Shown: piece by piece, positions 46,766 through 54,818 of the stretch
Numbering within the stretch: position 1 is the first letter of the stretch
How the letters are laid out: every line of letters starts with the position of its first letter
DNA from: Anabaena sphaerica FACHB-251
GTDB lineage: Bacteria > Cyanobacteriota > Cyanobacteriia > Cyanobacteriales > Nostocaceae
DNA: 64,000 nt
Direction: 5' to 3'
Assembly (NCBI RefSeq): GCF_014696825.1
Contig: NZ_JACJQU010000002.1
Location: 186,001-250,000 of the forward strand
The notes under the pieces: generated by a model
Database searches by the model: none
What the model saw: the letters and a program-made list of their open reading frames with translations, nothing else
What the model was told of the DNA's origin: nothing
Position numbers and translations under genes: made by a program

Positions 46766-46832
46766 ATTGCTTGAACTTAAACTATCTAACCAATTGCTTT
46801 AATCATAGTTCTAAAACAACTCAGATGTGAAA

Positions 46833-47513
46833 TTATTTTATCAATGTTGCTTGCTGTTTATCTGTTAATTCTACATCCACTTCCTTCACAGACGGCCGCA
46901 CACACAAATAAATCAACGCACCAAAAAAAGGAATTAAAGCAAATAACCAAAATAATTGATTATCCTTCCAACCCCGTCGCGTCATATCATCTCCTAACAA
47001 AGTTGGAAATAATAAACTCAACATACAAAAATCTAAACTCATTACATGAATAAATCTGCTGGTTTGCCATTGTTGGACAAAATTAGTCCAATCTCCTTGT
47101 AAACTATATGCAGCTAAAACACCAGCACCTAAAGTTAATAATATTCCTGTAATACGAGAATCAAATATTTTCAGAAATAGATTTTTTTGCCCTACAAATT
47201 CTTGATTTGGTTCTCTTAAAGCTAAATACGGTAAAAGTGCAAAAGCCCCAACTGCAAAGGAAGCAGTCGCAAATGGCCAAGCGCGGATTTTTTGCCCTCT
47301 TCCATCAATAAATAATACTGAACTATATATTAAAGGCCAGATACCCATAATATTAAATAAAGCAATTATTACCGGATTAATACCTTGCCAATTTCCTGTA
47401 GAGAGATTTTTAATTAACTCTAAAGTTTCTGGGAAATTATCAGGAGGAGCAAAGAAAAAGGCATAGGAAACAAATCCTAGCCATAATAAACCAAAAGAGA
47501 TTTTTCTCAACAT
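46833..47513 (-). CDS. Conserved multi-pass membrane protein
   Basis: The 226-residue protein has about six hydrophobic segments and conserved-looking loops (IMGIWPLIYSSVLFIDGRGQKI, PFATASFAVGAFALLPYLALREPN). Its polar C-terminus is VDVELTDKQQATLIK. Similar proteins occur in cyanobacteria and plant chloroplasts, with no assigned function that I know. It starts 12 bases after hrcA ends, on the same strand, so it is probably the second gene of the hrcA transcript. Confidence 0.7.
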   Translation of the reverse strand: MLRKISFGLLWLGFVSYAFFFAPPDNFPETLELIKNLSTGNWQGINPVIIALFNIMGIWPLIYSSVLFIDGRGQKIRAWPFATASFAVGAFALLPYLALREPNQEFVGQKNLFLKIFDSRITGILLTLGAGVLAAYSLQGDWTNFVQQWQTSRFIHVMSLDFCMLSLLFPTLLGDDMTRRGWKDNQLFWLFALIPFFGALIYLCVRPSVKEVDVELTDKQQATLIK

Positions 47514-47525
47514 AAATAATGCAGT

Positions 47526-48611
47526 TTACGCAGTTTGACTAAAAGCTTCTGAAAGGTAATCTGCTGCTGCGGCTACAACAGCGATCGCATTTTCATAGTC
47601 TAACCGAGTTGGTCCCAAAACACCTACACTTCCCACCGTTACAGAACCCCGACGATAGCTAGAAGAAATCAAAGAACAAGTCCGAATCGGTTCTAAGGGG
47701 TTTTCTGCACCAATACGCACCGTTACCCTGGCTTTACCCGTTTCCTCAACTTCCGGTTCTTCACATATTAACCGCCATAATTGTTCTTGCTCTTCTTCCA
47801 ACAGGTGCATAATTGTTTGTACTTGCTGTATTTGAGCAAACTCCGGTTGACGTAACACCTCTCCCACACCCCGCACCATAATTTGTGTCGCAGTGGGAGC
47901 AACTGCACGTTGGAGTAATTCTGTCAAGGAACTTTTTAAGAATTCACCATAGCGTTGAAACTCCTGATCTAATTCACTCCAGTCAAGCTGGGCTAATTCC
48001 AACAAAGTACAGCCACGCAAATGACTGTTTAGGAAGTTAGAAACAATTTGTAATTCTCGATCAATCACCTCTGCTTCCGGTTTAGTTTCTGATGATGCTG
48101 TAAACAGATCCATTACCTTGGAATGTGTCTCATAACCATCAGTCACCACAATCAGCATAATTTTTCCAGCTTCGACTTGCAAAAGTTGCAAATGTCTTAA
48201 CTGTGCTGTATTAGCCTGGGGCATTGTAATCAAGGTAATGCAGCCGCTTAATGTTGCCAATATTTGTGCCGCACCTTGTAACAAAGCTTCTAAGCTCCAA
48301 TCATCCCAATGTAGACGCTGTTGTAATGTTGATTCAACCTCTTTAGCTAATACTTCCGACGGTTTCATCAACTTGTCAACATATATACGATAACCAGAAT
48401 CAGAAGGTACTCTCCCCGCAGAAGTGTGTGGTTGGTAAAGTAACCCCGATTTTTCCAAAACACCCATAACATTGCGGATGGTAGCGGAACTGACACCAAG
48501 ATCAAATTCCTCAATTAGAGCTTTAGAACCAACTGGTTCTGCTGTAGCAATATAATGGCGTACAGTTGCCCAAAGTATATGTTGTTGTCGATTTGTCAGA
48601 TGGACTTGCAT
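47526..48611 (-). CDS. hrcA: Heat-inducible transcription repressor HrcA
   Basis: The 361-residue protein matches HrcA throughout: N-terminal winged helix ([60 protein letters not shown]), then a GAF-like core, and C-terminal [15 protein letters not shown]. HrcA represses groESL and other chaperone genes by binding CIRCE elements and is relieved by heat. I see no complete CIRCE inverted repeat upstream of hrcA itself, so autoregulation is not evident here. Confidence 0.97.
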   Translation of the reverse strand: MQVHLTNRQQHILWATVRHYIATAEPVGSKALIEEFDLGVSSATIRNVMGVLEKSGLLYQPHTSAGRVPSDSGYRIYVDKLMKPSEVLAKEVESTLQQRLHWDDWSLEALLQGAAQILATLSGCITLITMPQANTAQLRHLQLLQVEAGKIMLIVVTDGYETHSKVMDLFTASSETKPEAEVIDRELQIVSNFLNSHLRGCTLLELAQLDWSELDQEFQRYGEFLKSSLTELLQRAVAPTATQIMVRGVGEVLRQPEFAQIQQVQTIMHLLEEEQEQLWRLICEEPEVEETGKARVTVRIGAENPLEPIRTCSLISSSYRRGSVTVGSVGVLGPTRLDYENAIAVVAAAADYLSEAFSQTA

Positions 48612-49051
48612 AGAATATGTTTTACTGAAGGCAAATTTTAAGCAAAGGTGGAAAAAAATCTTGTGGCTGAAACCGCAAAAAAGATTAATTATTAATTAAT
48701 GAAAGATCGTAAATTATATATTTATACTATATTATTTGAGTGCAAAGCTTCCCTTGAGAATTTATTTTGCGCGTAATTAATAATACATCCTATCGGTTAG
48801 CACAAAAGAAGATAAATTCTCATCTATTTACCATATTATCTCATAATATTTATTAGCAAAGTTGTATTTTTAGATACGAAATTGTAATTGGATTACAGTC
48901 ACATTACTGACTAAGATCAAGTTGGTGATTGGTAATTGGTGATTGGTAAGAATTTGTTACCCTGTCCCCAGTCTCCAATCCCCAGTCTCCAATCCCCAGT
49001 CTCCAATCCCCAGTCTCCAATCCCCAGTCCCCAATCCTCAGTCCCCAGTGC
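48612..49051. repeat. AT-rich gap with ccccagtctccaat STRR array
   Basis: From about 48960 to 49049 the sequence consists of repeated 7-mers ccccagt and ctccaat. The preceding 300 bases are AT-rich and should contain the hrcA promoter. The repeat array borders the rhodanese gene's 3' end. No gene is seen. Confidence 0.85.
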
Positions 49052-49399
49052 CTAATACTGAGGAATTGAAGGATCAACTAATATAGAGTAAGCCGCAATG
49101 CCACCCGTAATATTTTTAACATTTGTAAATCCTTGGGCTACTAACCACTGACACATCTGAGCAGAACGAACTCCGTGATGACACAGCACCATAGTTTCTG
49201 CGTTGGCATCAAAACGCGTGGAAATTTCACCGTTCCATTGCTCATATTCACTCAAAGGTAGATTGACAAAACCATTAATTTGTGCTAATGCCAGTTCTTG
49301 AGGTTCGCGTACATCAATTAATTGTAGTTCAGGATCAGCTTGTGCTAGGCGTTGCGCTAGTTGCTGAACGTTAATTTCGCTAAAAGATTGAGCAGTCAT
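49052..49399 (-). CDS. Rhodanese-like sulfurtransferase
   Basis: The 115-residue single-domain rhodanese has DVREPQELALAQINGFVNLPL and the active-site loop VLCHHGVRSAQM with Cys73. The loop shape (C-H-H-G-V-R-S) is typical of the GlpE/PspE-like group seen in cyanobacteria. It would transfer sulfane sulfur through a cysteine persulfide; its acceptor is unknown. It is divergently oriented from the DUF3352 gene, with 71 bases between them. Confidence 0.9.
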   Translation of the reverse strand: MTAQSFSEINVQQLAQRLAQADPELQLIDVREPQELALAQINGFVNLPLSEYEQWNGEISTRFDANAETMVLCHHGVRSAQMCQWLVAQGFTNVKNITGGIAAYSILVDPSIPQY

Positions 49400-49470
49400 G
49401 CAGTTTTTCTAAAAAATCCTAGATTTGTCATACTATTCATGTTGGCAGAAAAGCTGGGAAATAGGTTTAA

Positions 49471-51141
49471 GTGAACAGTCAACGCTCATTTTTTGGTTTC
49501 TTGGTAGCTGGTGTCATTGCCCTGCTACTGATTGCTATTGCTGGATTTTACTGGTTTTTTGCCAAAAGTCCAGCCAATCTCAGCACCCCCAACTCTCAAC
49601 CAGGGGCTGCTATATTTGTGTCGAAGTTGTCACCTGTAATGGTGTCCTTGCTAGTCAATCCCGAAGGTTTGCAGTCACTAGAACAACAAGGAGAAATTTC
49701 CAAGCTCAAAAACAGTTTATTGGCAAAAACTAATATAGATTTTCAAGATGATATTAAACCTTGGCTAAGTAATGAAATTACATTGGCTGTCACTAGCCAA
49801 GATATAGACCGTGACCCAGAAAATGGATTACAACCAGGGTATCTGATGGCACTAGCTACAGATAACCCAGCCAAAAGCCGCGAGTTTGTCGAGTTGTTAT
49901 TTTCTAAACGGACTTTAGCAGGAGCAAATTTAGAAGTTGAACAATACAAAGGTGTGAAATTACTTTATGACAATCACGAAACAGTAACACCTATAAAAAT
50001 CCAAAATCCAAAATCTAAAATCCAAAATAGTTTAGCTGGTGCGGTTGTTGAGAACTTTGTCTTGTTTGCTAATGATATTAAGGTGCTGCGAGAAGCGATT
50101 AATAATGTTCAAGCACCAAATTTGAATTTGAGCAGTTCTTCCCAATATCAAAAAGCTATCAAAGAATTACCCAAAAATGCTGTAGCTGTAGCTTTCTTCA
50201 ATCTGCCTACGGTGGCACAATGGCAAGGATTAGAATTGGCAGAATCAACTTATAACAGCCAAATTCTATCTTTGGTATTAAATCCCCAAGGATTGCAGGC
50301 AGAAAGTACGTTTTTAACTGCGTCGAAAGTTGCCCCTGTATCTATGCCACTATCTAAACCTGTGGGCGCATTGCAGTATATTCCAGAATCAGCAGGTTTG
50401 GCGATCGCTGGCGCAAATTTGAGCAATTTAGCTGACAGCGATTTAGCAAAACTCTGGAGACAAGGAACAGCAACTATCTATGGTTCTTCGCAAGAGGCTA
50501 TTTCTCGTTGGGTGCAACCTTTGGTGGATGTACAAAAACGCTGGGGTTTAAATTTTAGTGAGGATATTTTCAGTTTGGTAGTAGGAGAATATGCCCTGGC
50601 AATTTTACCCAATCAAGCAAATATAAACCCTAATTGGGTGTTTGTAGTGGAAAAATCACCGCCGTTAGAACAAGGTATAGCGAAGTTAGACCGCATTGCT
50701 ACCAACAGCGGTTTTAATGTTACTTCTCTTACTCTCAATAACCAAAAAATTGCCGCTTGGACAGAGTTAACAGCCACTCAAAAAGAAGCATCTGTAAATG
50801 TTGAGGCCAAAGTCCGGGGAGCGCATACAAGCGTTGATAATTATGAAATTTTCACCTCTGACTTAGGGATGATGGAAAAAATCCTCAATCAGCAACAACC
50901 CCTGATTGAAAATTCCAACTTTCAGGATAATATTGCCACCATGCCCTTACCAAACCAAGGCTATATATATATTGACTGGCAAAAAAGCCGGGACTTTCTA
51001 GAACTTCAACAACCCCTACTTAAATTTGTGGAAGTCTTGGGTAAACCACTGTTTGACAATTTGCGATCGCTTACAGTCAGTAGTTATAGCACTGATCCAG
51101 GAACCCTCAAAGGTGGTGTCTTCTTCCAGCTTGCTCACTAA
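49471..51141 (+). CDS. DUF3352 membrane-anchored protein
   Basis: The 556-residue protein uses a GTG start. It has one N-terminal membrane helix (FFGFLVAGVIALLLIAIAG) and a long extracytoplasmic region matching cyanobacterial DUF3352: SKLSPVMVSLLVNPE, ITLAVTSQDIDRDPE, and repeated strand motifs such as LPNQGYIYIDWQ. The function is unknown. Residues about 174-186 (IKIQNPKSKIQN) are encoded by an in-frame aatccaaa-type tandem repeat inserted in the gene. Confidence 0.88.
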   Translation: MNSQRSFFGFLVAGVIALLLIAIAGFYWFFAKSPANLSTPNSQPGAAIFVSKLSPVMVSLLVNPEGLQSLEQQGEISKLKNSLLAKTNIDFQDDIKPWLSNEITLAVTSQDIDRDPENGLQPGYLMALATDNPAKSREFVELLFSKRTLAGANLEVEQYKGVKLLYDNHETVTPIKIQNPKSKIQNSLAGAVVENFVLFANDIKVLREAINNVQAPNLNLSSSSQYQKAIKELPKNAVAVAFFNLPTVAQWQGLELAESTYNSQILSLVLNPQGLQAESTFLTASKVAPVSMPLSKPVGALQYIPESAGLAIAGANLSNLADSDLAKLWRQGTATIYGSSQEAISRWVQPLVDVQKRWGLNFSEDIFSLVVGEYALAILPNQANINPNWVFVVEKSPPLEQGIAKLDRIATNSGFNVTSLTLNNQKIAAWTELTATQKEASVNVEAKVRGAHTSVDNYEIFTSDLGMMEKILNQQQPLIENSNFQDNIATMPLPNQGYIYIDWQKSRDFLELQQPLLKFVEVLGKPLFDNLRSLTVSSYSTDPGTLKGGVFFQLAH

Positions 51142-51179
51142 ATTATTTTCTGACAAGTTAGACAAGTTAGACAAGTTAG

Positions 51180-51208
51180 ATACCCGACTTCTCAAAGAAG
51201 TCGGGTAT
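51180..51208. terminator. Perfect 13-bp hairpin after the DUF3352 gene
   Basis: Arms atacccgacttct (51180-51192) and its exact reverse complement (51196-51208) enclose a 3-base loop, 39 bases after the stop. Three tandem gacaagtta units precede it (51152-51178). It could terminate transcription, though no T-run follows. It is a short member of the dispersed gacttct palindrome family. Confidence 0.65.
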
Positions 51209-51326
51209 CTGGACATCCCAAACCTTATTTTGTGTCACCCTAAAGCGTGATCTAAGCACTACTCATTAGCTATTTTTTTAGATAAAATAAGTATACAGAG
51301 TTACAAAAAACATTTGGGATCGCGCT

Positions 51327-51815
51327 ATGAAATATCGTCGCCTTTGGCTTCAATTTCGGTGTAGCTGGCTGTTAGCTGCAATTGCCGCTATGATAGCGAC
51401 ACCTGTAGCCGCCCAGACAGCAAATTTTGGAACTATTAAACTATCACCAGGTTTTCAACCAGGACAGGGAACTGCATCTGGTTATACAGGGGGTTCTTAT
51501 TCCTTGTCTGCCATGAGTAACCGCGATCGCGATAAAAAAGTGTGTATTGGTTTTGGTGATCCCAAACCTGATCACATCCTCATTTTAGAAAAAGACTTTG
51601 ATAAATTGACAGTATTAATTAACAGCGGTGGTAAAGATACCACTGTATTTATCAAAGGACCAGATGATGCAACAATTCGGTGCGGTGACGATACCGGAAG
51701 AAGTAAAGACGCTAGTGTGAGCGATCGCAACTGGAAAAAAGGCATTTATCAGCTTTGGGTAGGTACATTTAACCCTGGAGATAAACATAACTACACTTTA
51801 AAAGTCGAAGAATAG
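51327..51815 (+). CDS. Secreted hypothetical protein
   Basis: The 162-residue protein has a strong signal peptide (basic start, hydrophobic core LLAAIAAMIATPVAAQ, cleavage near residue 30). The mature part is beta-rich (HILILEKDFDKLTVLINSG, DTTVFIKGPDDATIRCGDD, GIYQLWVGTF). It resembles small cyanobacterial periplasmic proteins related to pre-peptidase C-terminal beta domains. The function is unknown. The stop codon lies inside the first unit of a gggaata tandem repeat. Confidence 0.75.
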   Translation: MKYRRLWLQFRCSWLLAAIAAMIATPVAAQTANFGTIKLSPGFQPGQGTASGYTGGSYSLSAMSNRDRDKKVCIGFGDPKPDHILILEKDFDKLTVLINSGGKDTTVFIKGPDDATIRCGDDTGRSKDASVSDRNWKKGIYQLWVGTFNPGDKHNYTLKVEE

Positions 51816-51850
51816 GGAATAGGGAATAGGGAATAGGGAATAGGGAATAA
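51811..51850. repeat. gggaata STRR starting at a stop codon
   Basis: About five tandem copies of gggaata begin within the last codons of the preceding gene; its TAG stop is part of the repeat. A cagtcccc set follows at about 51880-51902. Confidence 0.9.
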
Positions 51851-51968
51851 GCAAGAGGTAAGAATTGATTAATTTTTCCCAGTCCCCAGTCCCCAGTCCC
51901 CAATCACTGATGACCAAGTAACGATAAAATAGGAAAGTAGCTTGTTTTGCTTTTTGGGTACTATCTCG

Positions 51969-52721
51969 ATGCTTTCTACACTGCGTGCCGACTTTCGCAT
52001 CATCTTTGAACGTGATCCAGCAGCCCGGAATTGGTTGGAAGTCTTGTTTTGCTACCCAGGTTTACAAGCCTTAATCTTCCATAGACTGGCGCACTGGCTT
52101 CGCGCTATCGGTATTCCTTTTATCCCCCGATTTATTTCTCACATAGCTCGGTTTTTAACGGGTATTGAAATTCACCCAGGGGCTGTGATTGGTAAAGGCG
52201 TATTTATTGACCACGGTATGGGCGTTGTCATTGGTGAAACAGCAATTGTGGGGGACTACGCCCTAATTTATCAAGGTGTCACCCTGGGGGGTACTGGTAA
52301 AGAAAGCGGCAAACGTCACCCTACAGTTGGTGAAAACGTTGTTGTTGGTGCAGGTGCAAAAGTTTTAGGTAATCTCCAAATTGGTAATAATGTCCGCATC
52401 GGTGCAGGTTCAGTCGTATTAAGAGATGTTCCTTCTAACTGCACTGTCGTAGGCATTCCCGGACGTATTATCTACCGTTCTGGAGTCCGGGTTTCTCCCC
52501 TAGAACACAACAATTTACCAGACTCGGAAGCAGAAGTAATTCGCACTTTGGTTGACCGCATTGAAGCACTAGAAGAACAAATTCAAGCCCTGCAAACTCC
52601 CGTAAAAACTCCGGTTTTAGTCGGTCAATTCATTCAAGAAAATGAATTACCAAAAGAACACAATTTCTGTAATATCAGAGATAAAAAGATTCAGGAATTT
52701 TTTGATGGTGCAGGAATATAG
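51969..52721 (+). CDS. cysE: Serine O-acetyltransferase
   Basis: I start at the ATG at 51969 ([10 protein letters not shown]), which matches the family N-terminus; the open frame extends nine codons further upstream only with a TTG. The 250-residue enzyme has an N-terminal helical domain ([18 protein letters not shown]). The left-handed beta-helix follows, with hexapeptide repeats ([26 protein letters not shown]) and the active-site region [19 protein letters not shown]. It acetylates serine with acetyl-CoA in the first step of cysteine synthesis. A longer C-terminal tail (about 60 residues) follows the catalytic core. Confidence 0.96.
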   Translation: MLSTLRADFRIIFERDPAARNWLEVLFCYPGLQALIFHRLAHWLRAIGIPFIPRFISHIARFLTGIEIHPGAVIGKGVFIDHGMGVVIGETAIVGDYALIYQGVTLGGTGKESGKRHPTVGENVVVGAGAKVLGNLQIGNNVRIGAGSVVLRDVPSNCTVVGIPGRIIYRSGVRVSPLEHNNLPDSEAEVIRTLVDRIEALEEQIQALQTPVKTPVLVGQFIQENELPKEHNFCNIRDKKIQEFFDGAGI

Positions 52722-52763
52722 AAAACCAAATATCAAACAATGTAATGATTCAGTATAGTATCC

Positions 52764-52829
52764 AGATCCCCGACTTCTGGCAAGAAATCATAATTTATTA
52801 ACACGATTAAATAAAGAAGTCGGGGATCT
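52764..52829. terminator. 15-bp palindrome between convergent cysE and PPOX genes
   Basis: Perfect 15-base arms, agatccccgacttct (52764-52778) and agaagtcggggatct (52815-52829), flank a 36-base AT-rich loop. Its position between convergent genes fits a bidirectional terminator. Sequence and structure match the element at 30257-30316. Confidence 0.7.
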
Positions 52830-52888
52830 TACCCTTTTAATTTATTAAAATACCTGAATCTTTACCAAAGAATTAACAAACAATTAAA

Positions 52889-53470
52889 TTACGGGTTTAT
52901 TTCTTCAGTCAGCCATTCCTGGGTTTCAGTGCAGTGGTAAACCCATCTATTTTGTGGTTCACCCCGCAATTCTAAATGATCTACTTCTGTAGGTTCAAGT
53001 AATAATAAACAAAAATTTTCTACTGGTTGAATATTATCTGGTGCTGGTGGTGTAAAAGCTTCTGGTGTTTTTACTCTCATGTTACCCGGATCAGGCCAAA
53101 CAAATTGTAATCTAGCTGCATCACTTAATTCTTGCCACATTTTTATCCTCGTTGCTTGTAAATGTGGATGAGAATTAGCAGTAACTAAAGTTAATTTTCC
53201 AGCAATACGAAATTGTTCTCTGGTGTTGGGAAAATACCAGCAAATTTCTGCTGCTGGTTGTTTTGCTATTTGTTCAGCTTTTGCACTGCGAATATCGGTG
53301 ATGAATTTTAGCTGGTTTGTATCTTCTAGAAAACCACGAAATACTACAGTGCGGTTTGCAGGTAAACCATTTTCTCGCACAGTTGCAAGTTGGACATAGC
53401 GGGAATAGATAAGACTGCGGTTTTTGTGTAGTGTCCGAGTGATAAGACTTCGCCAAGGTGCTAGGGGCAT
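52889..53470 (-). CDS. Pyridoxamine 5'-phosphate oxidase-family flavoprotein (Npun_F5749 type)
   Basis: The 193-residue protein shows the FMN-binding split-barrel pattern of the PPOX family: YVQLATVRENGLPANRTVVFRGF, LKFITDIRSAKAEQI and AEICWYFPNTREQFRIAGKL. It matches the cyanobacterial Npun_F5749-type group, whose substrate is not established. The length is close to PdxH, but the C-terminal PdxH signature is absent, so I do not call it pdxH. Confidence 0.88.
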   Translation of the reverse strand: MPLAPWRSLITRTLHKNRSLIYSRYVQLATVRENGLPANRTVVFRGFLEDTNQLKFITDIRSAKAEQIAKQPAAEICWYFPNTREQFRIAGKLTLVTANSHPHLQATRIKMWQELSDAARLQFVWPDPGNMRVKTPEAFTPPAPDNIQPVENFCLLLLEPTEVDHLELRGEPQNRWVYHCTETQEWLTEEINP

Positions 53471-53489
53471 TTTTTTCTTTTAGTGGTAA

Positions 53490-53670
53490 TTTATACAAAA
53501 TAAGACATAGCGCAAAGTGGGAAATTTAGCAATCTTCCATCCTCTAACTACTTGGCGTTATAGTTTGAATTCATCAAAAAGCAGAAGTAGATTATTGTGA
53601 CTTGAACGTAAACACCAGAGTGCTACTATTCTTTCCAGCAGGCAATCCTGTGTTTTTGAGCTTGCAGTTA
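53490..53670 (+). pseudogene. Partial duplicate of the nrdJ leader and 5' coding end
   Basis: This stretch aligns with 54710-54905, the leader and first codons of the class II ribonucleotide reductase gene. The 55-base hairpin leader (53507-53561) is 53/55 identical to the downstream copy. The coding part (from about 53601, acttgaacgtaaacaccag) matches at about 80% over its first 27 bases, has lost the ATG through a short deletion, and fades out near 53670. It lies directly upstream of the toxin/immunity-like pair. Confidence 0.8.
53507..53561 (+). promoter_or_regulatory. Candidate structured RNA leader, upstream copy
   Basis: The 12-base arms atagcgcaaagt and acttggcgttat pair at 11 of 12 positions (one G-U pair, one A-G mismatch). 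They enclose a 31-base conserved loop with an inner gggaa/ttcc pairing. It is the upstream copy of the element at 54729-54783 and lies 248 bases before the toxin-like gene. Confidence 0.5.
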
Positions 53671-53808
53671 CGGGACAAGAGGCGATCTCACTTTTTTAGA
53701 ATAAATGTACTATTCTCATGGGTTAGTCTAAAAATTTGACTTATTTAGATATAGAACTCATTTCTGATATATCAATTTACACAGAAATCTTAAATCAGGA
53801 AAACTTAT

Positions 53809-54210
53809 ATGGAAGTTAAAATGAACAATAATGAAAAATCAGCTTTACTTGCTGAACTTACCCAACTTGGTATTAAGCATACCGCTGAAAAAATAGTCAA
53901 GATTGCTAAAAAAGCAGATGGCAAAATCATATTTTTAGAAGAAGGAAAACCTGGTAAAAGAGGAAGCGGATTATTACACATTTTAGACAGACATCAAGAA
54001 GACTTTGCCAAACGTGGAATTTCTGAGAATGAAATCTCCGATGCTGTTATGACTGCTGTAACCAATGGAATATTTCTTGGTTATCAAGGAACAGTAGAAC
54101 CTCGAAGAGAAATATATGAAGTAACTTTTAATGGAAAAAAGCAGTACATAGCAGTGACGCTAGGTGATAATGGTTATATAGTTGGAGCTAATCCCGCGTC
54201 TTTACCATAA
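53809..54210 (+). CDS. Toxin-like protein (BECR-type nuclease candidate)
   Basis: The 133-residue protein resembles the C-terminal toxin domain of polymorphic or contact-dependent toxins. It has a helical N-terminus, then GSGLLHILDRHQEDF with an invariant-looking His-x5-His-like stretch, and a beta-rich end RREIYEVTFNGKKQYIAVTLGDNGYIVGANP. This fits the Barnase-EndoU-ColicinE5/D-RelE fold pattern, though I cannot name the family with certainty. It has no secretion domain, so it is a stand-alone cytoplasmic form. An atcagga ribosome site supports the first ATG. An immunity-like gene follows 16 bases later. Confidence 0.6.
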   Translation: MEVKMNNNEKSALLAELTQLGIKHTAEKIVKIAKKADGKIIFLEEGKPGKRGSGLLHILDRHQEDFAKRGISENEISDAVMTAVTNGIFLGYQGTVEPRREIYEVTFNGKKQYIAVTLGDNGYIVGANPASLP

Positions 54211-54226
54211 TTCCACCTGAGTAGCT

Positions 54227-54583
54227 ATGGCAATAAAAATTAAACTAATGGCTGATTATGGGTGTGACCCTTTATGGTGGGCAGATGTTGATAAAGTGGG
54301 TAACATCAACCCAGCAAGACTGCCCCTCAGTAAAGAAACCATTAACCGCCTAAGAAATTGGGCAACCAGTTATAATGCAACATTAAATTGGCAAGAGCCT
54401 GCTAATTCACCAGATTTGAGTCCAGAAGAAGAAGCAGCTTTTGAACAAGAAGGTATTAGTTTGTGGAAGCAACTGCAAAAAGAACTTGCACCTAATTATG
54501 AAGTTATCTATTTTAGTGAGCAATTACGTAAAGTTGTCACGGATATCAATGAATTAGAATCTTTACTTACTATCAATGCTTAA
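54227..54583 (+). CDS. Putative immunity/antitoxin partner
   Basis: The 118-residue acidic protein (KLMADYGCDPLWWADVDKV, then NPARLPLSKETINRLRNWATSYN) belongs to a small family often found as a single gene or beside toxin-domain proteins in cyanobacteria and other bacteria. Its position 16 bases after the toxin-like gene, its acidity and its small size suggest an immunity protein. That role is inferred. Both genes are bracketed by the duplicated reductase leader. Confidence 0.6.
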   Translation: MAIKIKLMADYGCDPLWWADVDKVGNINPARLPLSKETINRLRNWATSYNATLNWQEPANSPDLSPEEEAAFEQEGISLWKQLQKELAPNYEVIYFSEQLRKVVTDINELESLLTINA

Positions 54584-54659
54584 TGGATAGTCAACGAAAA
54601 AAGTAAACAAACAACAGTATTACACACAAAAGCTATTTCGGAAAAACTTTGAGAGTTGA

Positions 54660-54685
54660 CAACCCTGGCGCACAGTCAGGGTTTT
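54660..54685 (+). terminator. Likely terminator after the immunity-like gene
   Basis: The arms aaccctg (54661-54667) and cagggtt (54676-54682) pair perfectly around an 8-base loop (gcgcacag + t), followed by ttata. The hairpin would separate the toxin/immunity transcript from the reductase gene. Confidence 0.6.
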
Positions 54686-54728
54686 ATACTGAAAATAAAA
54701 TATAGTTATAATTTACACAAGCTAAGAT

Positions 54729-54783
54729 ATAGCGCAAAGTGGGAAATTTAGCAATCTTCCATCCGATAACTACTTGGCGTTAT
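54729..54783 (+). promoter_or_regulatory. Candidate structured RNA leader of the reductase gene
   Basis: This hairpin (arms 54729-54740 and 54772-54783) ends 35 bases before the reductase ATG. Its sequence is 53/55 identical to the copy at 53507-53561 although neighbouring coding DNA has diverged, which suggests selection on the element. I see no B12-box, so it does not look like a cobalamin riboswitch, and no NrdR-box pair. Confidence 0.5.
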
Positions 54784-54818
54784 AGTCTTAATTTGTTAGT
54801 CAGCAACAAGACCTTATT

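Noticed and set aside
48612-48850. CIRCE operator upstream of hrcA
   Set aside because: Only isolated pieces (gagtgcaaa, ttagcaca) occur, not the paired 9-base inverted repeat with 9-base spacing.
54660-54818. Cobalamin riboswitch before the B12-dependent reductase
   Set aside because: No B12-box or the large multi-helix layout is present. Only a 55-base hairpin is seen.
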